Shown: piece by piece, positions 1 through 6,822 of the stretch | Layout: each line of letters opens with the position of its first letter | Position numbering within the stretch: position 1 is the first letter of the stretch | Assembly: GCA_900542385.1 (NCBI GenBank) | Contig: UQNP01000045.1 | Coordinates: 1-11,658, forward strand | DNA length: 11,658 nucleotides | From: an uncultured Eubacterium sp. | GTDB taxonomy: Bacteria; Bacillota; Clostridia; Peptostreptococcales; Anaerovoracaceae | Direction of reading: 5' to 3' | Program-made: the position numbers and the translations under genes | The notes under the pieces: generated by a model | The model's database searches: none | The model's input: only the letters and a program-made list of their open reading frames with translations | Told to the model about the DNA's origin: nothing

Positions 1-2
1 TC

Positions 3-602
3 ATAGCCTCAAATTCATTAAGAAGAACGATAATAGTATCTAAAAAATATCAACCGGATGATTATCAATTTTTTGATAATCAGATAACAAGTATAAAAGA
101 AAATTCCATAGATTTCTCAGAACTTAAATTGTCGAATAAAAAAGTAAGTATACATAGGAATGTAAATATAAAAAATGCTTTGGATATGAATTATCGGCAG
201 TATTTAACGGGTAAAACCGTTTTTAAGAATAATTTAAGAAATTATATAAGTTATATAGAAACGGGAATATCTGATTATAGACAATTTAAAGTGGATACTC
301 CACACTATCATCGGACTACGGGAGAACATTATTATATATTAGAGGGAGCGCAGAAAATAATAGATATAGATAATGAAAAGGAAATAGAAGTTAAAGAAGG
401 AGACTTCGTATTTATTCCGGCAGGGACGAAACATTGGACGAAAAATAAAAAGGGGACGAAAGTGTTTTTTTCAAAAGCTCCTGAAGGAAGAGATAAAATT
501 ATGATTGATGAAAGTGATGTTCAAGCTAAATTAAATTTTAATATGAGAAAATGGAAGAGGGATTACGAAACAAATTGCATCATTGATGAAGAAGATTGGT
601 AA
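3..602 (+). CDS. C-terminal part of a cupin-domain protein, cut by the window edge
   Basis: The reading frame is open from base 3 to the TAA at 600-602, so this is the 3' part of a longer gene. A TTG at 129 opens a 157-residue version, but no Shine-Dalgarno precedes it and the frame continues upstream without a stop. The last ~110 residues form a cupin barrel. Counting from that TTG, motif 1 has H59, H61 and E66, and motif 2 reads GDFVFIPAGTKHWTKN with G91, P97, G99 and H102, so the metal ligands are intact. I do not recognise the upstream segment (about 42 residues, including SLRRTIIVSKKYQPDDY). Since wecB follows after six bases, the protein probably takes part in surface-sugar synthesis, for example as a sugar-modifying or nucleotide-sugar enzyme with a cupin tail; this is inference. 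The DNA is much more AT-rich than wecB: 17 G/C of 60 at 181-240 by hand count. Confidence 0.75.
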   Translation: MASNSLRRTIIVSKKYQPDDYQFFDNQITSIKENSIDFSELKLSNKKVSIHRNVNIKNALDMNYRQYLTGKTVFKNNLRNYISYIETGISDYRQFKVDTPHYHRTTGEHYYILEGAQKIIDIDNEKEIEVKEGDFVFIPAGTKHWTKNKKGTKVFFSKAPEGRDKIMIDESDVQAKLNFNMRKWKRDYETNCIIDEEDW

Positions 603-608
603 CGTAAC

Positions 609-1706
609 ATGATTAACAAAACCCTGATAGTATTCGGCACGCGCCCTGAGGCGATAAAGATGTGCCCGCTTGTAAAAGAACTGAAAAAAGAAAAATCAAT
701 GGAGACGATAGTATGCGTTACCGGTCAGCACAGACAGATGCTCGACATGGTGCTTGAGGCTTTTGATGTTGAGCCGGATTACGACCTTTCTGTAATGAAG
801 GACAAGCAGACGCTTTACGATGTGACCTGCAGTGTAATGCTTAAAATAAAGGATGTGCTTGAAAAGATGCGGCCTGATATTGTGCTGGTGCATGGAGATA
901 CGACGACGACATTTGCGGCGGCGCTGGCAGCCTTTTATATGCAGATACCTGTTGGGCATGTTGAAGCGGGGCTTCGTACATATGATATCTATTCTCCGTT
1001 CCCCGAGGAATTCAACAGACAGGCTGCGGGAATAATTGCAAAATACCACTTTGCGCCTACGGAAAAGGCAAAGAGAAATCTCCTAAACGAAGGTAAGGAT
1101 GAAAAAAACATATATGTTACCGGTAATACAGGAATCGATGCGCTTAAAACCACGGTGCGTGGAGATTATGACCATCCGCTTCTTAAGTGGGCGCAGGGGA
1201 GCCGTCTTATCATGCTTACGGCTCACAGGCGTGAAAATCTCGGTGAAAACATGTATGCCATGTTCAGAGCCATAAAGCGTATAACATATGAAACCGATGA
1301 TATAAAAGTGATATATCCGGTACATCTTAACCCTGCGGTGAGAAAAACGGCTGATGATGTGTTTGCAGAAAATGAACGCATAAAACTCGTTGAGCCTATG
1401 GAGGTAATAGATTTTCATAATTTCATGGCAAGGTCGTACCTGATACTGACCGACAGCGGAGGTATCCAGGAAGAAGCTCCGTCGCTGGGCAAGCCGGTGC
1501 TGGTGATGCGTGATACGACGGAAAGACCTGAAGGAGTGGATGCAGGAACGTTGCGCCTCGTGGGTACTGACGAGGAGACTATATATAAAAATTTCAAGCA
1601 GCTTTTATCCGATAGAAAAGAATACGAAAAAATGAGCAGGGCGAGCAATCCTTACGGTGACGGAAATGCCAGCGGCAGGATAGTTGACGTGCTGAAATCT
1701 ATATAG
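609..1706 (+). CDS. wecB: UDP-N-acetylglucosamine 2-epimerase, non-hydrolysing
   Basis: This cytoplasmic enzyme interconverts UDP-GlcNAc and UDP-ManNAc, supplying ManNAc-type sugars for wall or capsule polymers. At 365 residues it has the normal family length. It has the GT-B-like fold signatures in order: FGTRPEAIK at 9-17 (R12, K17), TGQH at 38-41, HGDTTTT at 95-101 (D97), VGHVEAGLRT at 115-124 (E119), PFPEEFNRQ at 130-138 (E133), HRREN at 206-210 (H206), DSGGIQEEAPSLGKP at 282-296 and the TTERPEG segment at 303-309. These cover the substrate-binding and catalytic residues known from E. coli WecB, and none is missing. The ATG lies six bases after the cupin stop with only a weak GAAGAAG upstream, so translation is probably coupled. 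The LCP gene follows after 15 bases, placing both in one polysaccharide operon. Its GC content is clearly higher than the preceding gene's. Confidence 0.96.
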   Translation: MINKTLIVFGTRPEAIKMCPLVKELKKEKSMETIVCVTGQHRQMLDMVLEAFDVEPDYDLSVMKDKQTLYDVTCSVMLKIKDVLEKMRPDIVLVHGDTTTTFAAALAAFYMQIPVGHVEAGLRTYDIYSPFPEEFNRQAAGIIAKYHFAPTEKAKRNLLNEGKDEKNIYVTGNTGIDALKTTVRGDYDHPLLKWAQGSRLIMLTAHRRENLGENMYAMFRAIKRITYETDDIKVIYPVHLNPAVRKTADDVFAENERIKLVEPMEVIDFHNFMARSYLILTDSGGIQEEAPSLGKPVLVMRDTTERPEGVDAGTLRLVGTDEETIYKNFKQLLSDRKEYEKMSRASNPYGDGNASGRIVDVLKSI

Positions 1707-1721
1707 CAAGGCGGTTTAACT

Positions 1722-3224
1722 ATGGAAAACAAAGAAGGAAAAACATACAGACGTAGCAAAAAGAACGGAAGAAGTAAAAAACACAGCATATTCAGCTCTC
1801 CATTGTTGCTGATACCTGTGATACTGCTTCTTGTATTTGAGATAGCTTTCATGTCGCTGCTGATGTCCTTATCTGTTCTGCCAACCATCTACAACATAAT
1901 AATCCTCATAGTGCTGCTCGGTCTTACAGCACTGGTGTTTAAGCTGCTGTCATGCAGAAAGGAAGTGACAAAGCAGAGGAAGGTTGGAGTGGGAATATCG
2001 ATATTCCTCATACTCTTGCTTGGAGTAGGCATATTCTATCTCTTCACTACATATTCAGCGTTTGGGCGTATGAGCGATGCGGATAAACAGTATGAAGATT
2101 TCTATGTTGTCGCGCTCAAAGACGGAATCTACAGAAATGTGAAGGATATAGAAGGAGAGACTGTGCATACTCATCAGAGCTCTTCGTCAGTGTATGAAAA
2201 AGCACAGGAAATGCTGAAGGAAGAAGCAGATGTGGAGTATGAAGAATCGGGCGGATACATGCAGCTTCGTAGCGTGCTCATAGACGAAGAGGATAAAGAA
2301 CACGATGAGCTCATATTCCTGAGCAGCAGCAACTACGATATGATATGCGAATACGATGATGAGTTTGAAAACAGGACGAGGATAGTTTATACGGTATCCG
2401 TGGAGATAGGCAACAGAGATATAGCGAAGCGAGTAGGAATAACGGAAGAGCCTTTCAATGTGTATATAAGCGGTATAGATACCTATGGAGGAATAGAGAA
2501 GGTATCGAGAAGTGATGTGAATATGATAATGACAGTAGATCCTGTGGACAAGAAGATATTGTTGACATCGATACCAAGGGACACATATGTGACGCTGCAT
2601 ACATACGGAGAACTCGATAAGCTAACTCATTCGGGAATATACGGTATAAACGAGACGATATCCACAGTGGAGGACTGGCTCGATATAGATATAAACTATT
2701 ATGTGAGAGTGAACTTCACATCGGTTGAAGACATAGTAGACGCTATAGGAGGCATAGATGTGACTTCGGAATATGCCTTTGAGACACATGGAAGGCAGAA
2801 CAGGGGATACAGTTTCGTTGAAGGAGAAAACTATCTGGACGGAGCTTCTGCGCTGGCATTTGCGAGGGAAAGGAAATCTTTTGAAGACGGAGACCAGGAG
2901 AGAATAAAGAACCAGCAGAGAGTATTGTCTGCGATATTAAACAAAATAACGAGCAGCTCGGCGATACTGACAGGGTATACCCAGATATTGAACACAGTGG
3001 GAGATGAGATACAGACCAATATGGAGAGAAGAGATATATCAAGCCTTGTGAGAATGCAGCTTGAAGATCTTGGTGGATGGAGCATAGAGAGCATATCGAT
3101 AGAAGGAGAGGGGACAAATGCATCTACATACAGTATGGGAGCAAGACAGCTTTATGTAGTGATACCGGATGAAAGCTCAGTTAAGGCTGCACAGGATGCC
3201 ATTGATGCTATGATGGATATGTAG
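1722..3224 (+). CDS. LytR-CpsA-Psr (LCP) family wall glycopolymer ligase
   Basis: LCP proteins transfer undecaprenyl-linked glycopolymers (teichoic acid, capsule) onto peptidoglycan at the outer face of the membrane. This 500-residue protein has a K/R-rich cytoplasmic tail (1-25) and three hydrophobic helices at about 27-50, 55-76 and 88-110, the CpsA-like topology. An extracytoplasmic accessory segment follows (about 112-243), then the LCP domain (about 245-410). Likely lipid-phosphate and metal residues are D253, D265 (RSD), R286 (PRD), R382 and R384 (ARER), D391, R394 and the Q398/Q399 pair. Their spacing agrees, from memory, with that of pneumococcal Cps2A. The start is supported by AAGGCGG at 1708-1714, seven bases before the ATG. 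The gene lies 15 bases after wecB and is closed by a strong terminator, so it looks like the last gene of a polysaccharide operon. Whether its substrate is a capsule or a teichoic-acid-like polymer cannot be read from the sequence. Confidence 0.94.
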   Translation: MENKEGKTYRRSKKNGRSKKHSIFSSPLLLIPVILLLVFEIAFMSLLMSLSVLPTIYNIIILIVLLGLTALVFKLLSCRKEVTKQRKVGVGISIFLILLLGVGIFYLFTTYSAFGRMSDADKQYEDFYVVALKDGIYRNVKDIEGETVHTHQSSSSVYEKAQEMLKEEADVEYEESGGYMQLRSVLIDEEDKEHDELIFLSSSNYDMICEYDDEFENRTRIVYTVSVEIGNRDIAKRVGITEEPFNVYISGIDTYGGIEKVSRSDVNMIMTVDPVDKKILLTSIPRDTYVTLHTYGELDKLTHSGIYGINETISTVEDWLDIDINYYVRVNFTSVEDIVDAIGGIDVTSEYAFETHGRQNRGYSFVEGENYLDGASALAFARERKSFEDGDQERIKNQQRVLSAILNKITSSSAILTGYTQILNTVGDEIQTNMERRDISSLVRMQLEDLGGWSIESISIEGEGTNASTYSMGARQLYVVIPDESSVKAAQDAIDAMMDM

Positions 3225-3233
3225 TTTATAAAG

Positions 3234-3280
3234 AAAGAGGCTGATTGGAAATATTTGACAATCAGCCTCTTTTGATATAA
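3234..3280 (+). terminator. Rho-independent terminator of the wecB-LCP unit
   Basis: A perfect 14-bp inverted repeat (AAAGAGGCTGATTG at 3234-3247 and its complement at 3259-3272) flanks an 11-base loop. The right arm ends in a run of T at 3270-3273. It begins ten bases after the LCP stop codon and separates the polysaccharide genes from the coiled-coil gene. Confidence 0.9.
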
Positions 3281-3337
3281 AATACAATAAATGGAAGTTA
3301 AATACAGATTATGAAAAAACATCAATTAGATAGGCGG

Positions 3338-3365
3338 TTCGGATTTATAGGGTATATGGTATAAT
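3338..3365 (+). promoter_or_regulatory. Extended -10 promoter for the coiled-coil gene
   Basis: TGgTATAAT at 3357-3365 is an exact extended -10 element. A poor -35 (TTCGGA, 3338-3343) sits 16 bases upstream, which is usual when the TGn extension is present. Transcription would start near 3372. That is almost on top of the ATG at 3376 and leaves a short leader for the ATG at 3391, so it favours the second start. Confidence 0.6.
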
Positions 3366-3390
3366 ATTAGAGAGAATGGGGGACAGTGCC

Positions 3391-4233
3391 ATGCTAACTA
3401 ACGAAGATATGTTAATGATTTCAGATCTGCTGGATGTGAAGCTTGAAGCACAGATGAACATAACTGATGAAAAGCTGAAACAACTCAGAACTGATATATG
3501 CGGGGAAATGAATAAAATGCGTCTCGAACTTAAGACAGAGATAAGGACGGTGCGCACAGATTTAGAATCACAGATAACGGATGTTCGGACAGAATTGGGA
3601 GCTAAGATCGAGCAGAACAGTAAAGACATAAAACAGAACAGTAGAGATATAGCAGAACTGAAAACCGCCGTAAAGCAGAACAGCACTGATATTGCAGAAC
3701 TGAAAACCGCTGTAAAGCAGAACAGCAATGATATAACAGAATTAAAAACCGCAGTGAGACAGAATAGCACCGATATAGCAGAACTGAAAACTGCTGTAAA
3801 ACAGAACAGCACAGACATTGTTGAACTGAAGGCGGCCGTAAAACAAAACAGCACAGATATAACAGAGTTAAAAACCGCAGTGAGACAGAACAGTAAAGAC
3901 ATTGCAGAGTTAAGAGCGGATGTAAAACAGAACAGTCGGGATATACGTCAGAACAGCACCGATATAGCAGAACTGAAAGCAGCAATAAAACAAAACAGCA
4001 AAGATATAAGACAGAACAACGGAGACATAGCTGTTTTGAAAAACGATGTCCACAGCATTAAGCTCCTATTGGAAAACGATGTAAAACCGCGCATAGATAC
4101 CATTGAGTCATGTTACGTGGATACATACAGCAGATATCTGGTAAAAAATGAGGAGATAGATTCTCTTAAGACCGATATGGAGATAATAAAAAAAGTAACC
4201 AAAGAGCATAGCGCAAAACTGAAGGAAATATGA
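3391..4233 (+). CDS. Cytoplasmic coiled-coil protein with 14-residue tandem repeats
   Basis: I do not recognise a named family. The frame can start at ATG 3376 (285 aa) or ATG 3391 (280 aa). The second has GGGGG at 3378-3382 in front and fits the predicted transcription start. Numbered from 3376, residues 7-78 are charged helix. Residues 79-225 are repeats of consensus KQNSTDIAELKTAV: nine full 14-residue units and three 7-residue half units. Residues 226-285 are a non-repeated helical tail containing the only late Cys (C246). The core pattern is I and V at heptad a, L and N at heptad d, so every second d position is Asn followed by Ser. No signal peptide, membrane helix or wall-anchor motif is present, so the protein should be a long cytoplasmic rod. 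It stands alone between a terminator and the rplU promoter. A scaffold, chemotaxis-like or phage-derived role are all possible, and I cannot choose among them. Confidence 0.8.
   Translation: MLTNEDMLMISDLLDVKLEAQMNITDEKLKQLRTDICGEMNKMRLELKTEIRTVRTDLESQITDVRTELGAKIEQNSKDIKQNSRDIAELKTAVKQNSTDIAELKTAVKQNSNDITELKTAVRQNSTDIAELKTAVKQNSTDIVELKAAVKQNSTDITELKTAVRQNSKDIAELRADVKQNSRDIRQNSTDIAELKAAIKQNSKDIRQNNGDIAVLKNDVHSIKLLLENDVKPRIDTIESCYVDTYSRYLVKNEEIDSLKTDMEIIKKVTKEHSAKLKEI
3610..4050 (+). repeat. In-frame 42-bp tandem repeat array with 21-bp half units
   Basis: The array encodes QNSxDI-xELKxxV heptad pairs. Its layout is a half unit at 3610, seven full 42-bp units (3631-3924), a half unit, a full unit, a half unit and a full unit ending at 4050. 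Units differ mainly at synonymous sites and at the residue after NS. Units 2-4 and 5-7 share a K,K,R start pattern and an ITELKTAV middle unit, pointing to a 126-bp block duplication. All steps are multiples of 21 bp, which preserves both reading frame and heptad register. Confidence 0.9.
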
Positions 4234-4287
4234 AAAAAAGAGACGACGTGATGTATAAAAATTCCTTAAAAGTATTGGAATTTCTAC

Positions 4288-4316
4288 TTTACAACAGCTT
4301 TACAATGTAGTATCAT
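4288..4316 (+). promoter_or_regulatory. Sigma-A type promoter of rplU
   Basis: TTTACA at 4288-4293 and TATCAT at 4311-4316 are separated by exactly 17 bases, close to the TTGACA/TATAAT consensus. A second TTTACA at 4299-4304 is too close to the -10 to be used with it. Transcription would begin near 4323 and give a leader of about 84 bases. Confidence 0.7.
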
Positions 4317-4322
4317 ATATGA

Positions 4323-4406
4323 ATGTAAGCCGCACGAAAAAGGTTTTAAAACGGCAGCAAGCCGTACCTCGATAGGCGAGACTGGATAGAGGAGGTAAAT
4401 TTTATA
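4323..4406 (+). promoter_or_regulatory. L21-type ribosomal protein leader upstream of rplU
   Basis: The leader contains a perfect 5-bp hairpin, ACGGC-AGCAA-GCCGT (4351-4365), flanked by AGGT (4341-4344) and ACCT (4366-4369), which can extend the stem across an internal loop. It also contains CTCG-ATAGG-CGAG (4368-4380). TACCTC at 4365-4370 is complementary to GAGGTA at 4392-4397, which contains the Shine-Dalgarno of rplU, so the two folds are mutually exclusive and could switch translation. Structured L21 leaders that respond to ribosomal protein are known in Bacillota. I infer that this is one from its position and these pairings, not from a covariance model. Confidence 0.7.
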
Positions 4407-4931
4407 ATGTACGCAATTATTGAAACAGGCGGAAAGCAGTACAGAGTTCAGAACGGAGACAAAATTGCTGTAGAAAAACTCGGTATAGAGGATGGACAGA
4501 AAGTGATCTTCGACAGAGTTCTGGTAGTTGGAGACGGTGATGACGTAAAAGTAGGTGCACCTTATGTTGACGGTGTTACTGTAGAAGGAAACGTTATCGA
4601 GACAGGAAAAGGCAAGAAAGTAGTTATTTTCAAGTATAAGGCTAAGAAGGACTACAGAAAGAAACAGGGTCACAGACAGCCGTATACTCTCGTGGAAATA
4701 ACATCCATCGCAGGAAAGAGCGATGCTCCTGCAAAGGTGGAGGAAGCGAAAGCTGAGACTGCTGAAGTACAGGAAGATGTGAAAGCAGAAGCAAAGCCTG
4801 CTAAGAAGCCTGCACTCAAGTCAATGAGAAAAGCAGAGCTCATCGAATTCGCAAAAGAAAACAACATAGAGATCGATGAAAAAGCTACGAATGCGGTAAT
4901 GATCGAAACGATAGAAGCCGCTTTAAAGTAA
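4407..4931 (+). CDS. rplU: 50S ribosomal protein L21 with C-terminal extension
   Basis: L21 binds 23S rRNA in the large subunit. Residues 1-102 are a complete L21: the start [14 protein letters not shown], the [20 protein letters not shown] segment at 75-94, and the usual ending in VEITSI. Bacterial L21 normally stops near residue 103, but here the chain runs to 174. Residues 103-136 are an Ala/Glu/Lys/Pro-rich linker. Residues 137-173 (beginning [17 protein letters not shown]) look like a small helix-extended-helix or SAP/Rho-N-like fold of the kind that often binds nucleic acid; that assignment is by eye. There is no stop or frameshift at the junction, and base use is continuous with the core, so the extension is genuine coding sequence. 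The start has GAGGAGG at 4389-4395 eleven bases upstream. rpmA follows after 59 bases, without the prp gene that usually lies between them. Confidence 0.97.
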   Translation: MYAIIETGGKQYRVQNGDKIAVEKLGIEDGQKVIFDRVLVVGDGDDVKVGAPYVDGVTVEGNVIETGKGKKVVIFKYKAKKDYRKKQGHRQPYTLVEITSIAGKSDAPAKVEEAKAETAEVQEDVKAEAKPAKKPALKSMRKAELIEFAKENNIEIDEKATNAVMIETIEAALK

Positions 4932-4973
4932 ATCATTTTCAGAAATAACCGTTTAGTTTTAAATTGATATAGC

Positions 4974-4982
4974 AAGGAGGTG
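4974..4982 (+). promoter_or_regulatory. Strong Shine-Dalgarno fixing the rpmA start
   Basis: AAGGAGGTG lies eight bases before ATG 4991. In the rpmA frame the upstream codons reach a TAG at 4970-4972 with no start codon between, so no N-terminal extension of L27 can be encoded here. Confidence 0.85.
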
Positions 4983-4990
4983 TCTGGTCG

Positions 4991-5251
4991 ATGGCAAGTA
5001 AAAAAGGTGTAGGAAGCTCGAAGAACGGTCGTGACAGTGAGTCGAAACGCTTGGGAGTAAAGACAGGCAACGGTCAGTTCGTAAGCGCCGGAAGCATTTT
5101 GGTTAGACAGAGAGGAACTAAGTTCCACCCTGGCAACAACGTAGGGATCGGCGGAGATGATACATTGTTTGCAAAGATTGACGGAGCTGTTAAATTCGAA
5201 AGATATGACAAAAAGAGAAAGCAGGTAAGCGTATATCCCAGAGAAGCTTAG
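4991..5251 (+). CDS. rpmA: 50S ribosomal protein L27, without N-terminal extension
   Basis: L27 lies at the peptidyl-transferase centre, where its N-terminal arm reaches the tRNA ends. The 86 residues start [16 protein letters not shown] and contain the family signature [20 protein letters not shown] (29-48) and GGDDTLFA (55-62). In many Bacillota L27 is made with a short extension ending in a Leu-Asn-Leu-Gln-Phe-Phe-like sequence that the protease Prp (YsxB) removes. Here the protein begins directly at the mature Ala-Ser-Lys-Lys, as in Gram-negative bacteria. The reading frame excludes an upstream start, and no prp gene lies between rplU and rpmA. The gene shares the rplU transcript and ends at a terminator. 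Confidence 0.97.
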   Translation: MASKKGVGSSKNGRDSESKRLGVKTGNGQFVSAGSILVRQRGTKFHPGNNVGIGGDDTLFAKIDGAVKFERYDKKRKQVSVYPREA

Positions 5252-5274
5252 TTGATCGGCAGATTGGTTTTTTG

Positions 5275-5306
5275 AGCCCCTATTATGTATAGGGGCTTTA
5301 TTTTTT
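5275..5306 (+). terminator. Rho-independent terminator after rpmA
   Basis: AGCCCCTAT (5275-5283) pairs perfectly with ATAGGGGCT (5289-5297) across a 5-base loop, followed by TTATTTTTT. It should end the rplU-rpmA transcript and uncouple it from obgE, so the ribosomal protein autoregulation need not extend to the GTPase. Confidence 0.9.
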
Positions 5307-5353
5307 GACGGTAAAACACAGGTAGTGAAAAATGGGTTTTACAGGGAGGCTTT

Positions 5354-6646
5354 ATGTTTGTAGACAGAGCTAAGATATTCATAAAATCAGGTAAAGGCGG
5401 GAACGGAGCAGTATCTTTCAGAAGAGAACCGTTCGTCCCGGAAGGCGGCCCTGACGGCGGAGACGGCGGCAAAGGCGGAGATATCGTTTTCCAGGCAGAT
5501 GAAAACTTAAGAACGCTTATGGATTTCAGATATAAAAAGAAATATGAGGCGGAAAACGGCCAGGACGGAATGAAAAAGAAGAGATTCGGCAAAAACGGAC
5601 AGGATCTGGTGATAAAAGTGCCGGTGGGGACTATAGTCATAGACGAAGAATCTGGACTGGTAATGAAAGACCTTACTGAAAACGGCGAATCCTTTGTAGC
5701 TGCAAAAGGCGGTAAGGGCGGTAAAGGCAATGCAAAGTATGCTACAGCTACAAGGCAGGCACCCAACTTTGCGGAGGCCGGAGGTTTTGCAAAGGAAAGA
5801 AGCGTTATCCTGGAGATGAAACTGATCGCTGACGTAGGACTTGTAGGATTTCCCAATGTCGGAAAATCCACTCTGCTTTCGGTATCGACCAGTGCAAAGC
5901 CTAAGATAGCAAATTACCATTTTACGACGATAAATCCAAATCTCGGTGTTGTGCAGATATTCGACACCGGCTTTGTTATGGCGGATATAGCAGGGATCAT
6001 AGAGGGAGCACATTTGGGGACAGGACTTGGCCATAAATTTTTAAAGCATATAGAAAGATGCAAGATGCTCATACATGTTGTGGATGTATCCGGCAGCGAA
6101 GGCAGAGATCCGCGCGAAGATTTTGATAAGATAAATGAAGAACTAAAGCAGTACAGTGAAAAGCTAATCAGGAAACCACAGATAGTCGCAGCGAACAAGA
6201 TAGATCTTATAGGACCGGATTCCCCTGAATATCTTCAATTCAAAGAATACGTGGAAGAAAAAGGCTACAAAGTGTTTCCTATGTCTGCTCCGGCAAAAAC
6301 AGGAGTCAGGGAAATCCTTTCAGAAGCGGCAGAAATGCTGCAGAAACTGGATTTTGAGCCTGAGGAAGAATATGAGATGTTTGACTTTGAAAGAGATGAT
6401 ATGGATGAAGATTACAGAAAAGTCAGCGTGGAATTTGACGGAACAGATTTCATATTGTCGGGAAAACAGCTTTTGAAAATATTCAATTCCACCAATTTCA
6501 ACGATTCGGGCTCACTGAGATATCTGTATAAATATATCGAAAACAGTGGGGCGATAGAAGAGATGAAGGAAATGGGGATAGAGGACGGAGATATCATCAA
6601 GATAGAAGACTTTGAGTTTGAGTATTTTGATGAAGATTATTATTAA
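5354..6646 (+). CDS. obgE: Obg family GTPase (ObgE/CgtA)
   Basis: This essential GTPase binds the 50S subunit and acts in late ribosome assembly and growth control. The 430 residues give the three-domain Bacillota form. The Gly-rich Obg fold is at 1-158, with runs such as GGPDGGDGGKGGD at 31-43. The GTPase domain has G1 GFPNVGKST (165-173), G2 TT (191-192), G3 DIAGI (211-215), G4 NKID (281-284) and G5 SAP (311-313). The C-terminal OCT domain (about 345-420) ends in an acidic tail. No key residue is missing. AGGGAGG at 5343-5349 precedes the ATG by a short four-base spacer. A terminator separates it from rpmA. TTGACG at 5305-5310 could be a -35, but the matching -10 is poor, so its promoter is unsettled. 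The usual followers yhbY and nadD are absent. Confidence 0.97.
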   Translation: MFVDRAKIFIKSGKGGNGAVSFRREPFVPEGGPDGGDGGKGGDIVFQADENLRTLMDFRYKKKYEAENGQDGMKKKRFGKNGQDLVIKVPVGTIVIDEESGLVMKDLTENGESFVAAKGGKGGKGNAKYATATRQAPNFAEAGGFAKERSVILEMKLIADVGLVGFPNVGKSTLLSVSTSAKPKIANYHFTTINPNLGVVQIFDTGFVMADIAGIIEGAHLGTGLGHKFLKHIERCKMLIHVVDVSGSEGRDPREDFDKINEELKQYSEKLIRKPQIVAANKIDLIGPDSPEYLQFKEYVEEKGYKVFPMSAPAKTGVREILSEAAEMLQKLDFEPEEEYEMFDFERDDMDEDYRKVSVEFDGTDFILSGKQLLKIFNSTNFNDSGSLRYLYKYIENSGAIEEMKEMGIEDGDIIKIEDFEFEYFDEDYY

Positions 6647-6654
6647 AATAGAAA

Positions 6655-6692
6655 GTCTGTCATGAACGAATGTGTGCGATGGATTGACAGAC
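6655..6692 (+). other. Inverted repeat of unknown role after obgE
   Basis: GTCTGTCA (6655-6662) and TGACAGAC (6685-6692) form a perfect 8-bp stem with a 22-base loop. On the + strand it is followed by CGTAAAAAAG, not by T. On the - strand the stem would be followed by TTTCTATTTTA, so it could stop antisense transcription, or it may be a 3'-end structure of the obgE mRNA. Confidence 0.5.
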
Positions 6693-6708
6693 CGTAAAAA
6701 AGAATTGG

Positions 6709-6739
6709 GAAGGCGTTAGGCAAAACGTCTTCTTTTTTT
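6709..6739 (+). terminator. Rho-independent terminator after obgE
   Basis: GAAGGCGTT (6709-6717) pairs with AACGTCTTC (6724-6732) through nine pairs including one G-U, with a 6-base loop, followed by a run of seven T. It lies about 60 bases after the obgE stop and separates it from the LytM-like gene. Confidence 0.82.
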
Positions 6740-6822
6740 ATTATATGCAAAATATATTTGATAATAGGACAGCGGTCTTGGCGTGTTTTGCCGGGCTGGC
6801 GGATTTTAGCGGTAATGTTACA

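Noticed and set aside
3311..3364. 17-codon frame starting MKKHQLDRRF before the coiled-coil gene
   Set aside because: It has no Shine-Dalgarno and runs through the predicted promoter, so it is not transcribed from it.
3345..3902. Minus-strand 185-residue frame rich in LLFCFTAVFSS repeats
   Set aside because: It is the antisense shadow of the coiled-coil repeat: same 42-bp period, improbable Phe/Cys/Ser composition, no ribosome site.
3610..4050. Possible CRISPR array
   Set aside because: Units are directly adjacent, in frame, and vary by codon. There are no unique spacers and no cas genes.
5248..5871. Minus-strand 207-residue Pro-rich frame
   Set aside because: It is antisense to the Gly-rich Obg domain; GGC/GGA codons read backwards give the Pro and Ser runs.
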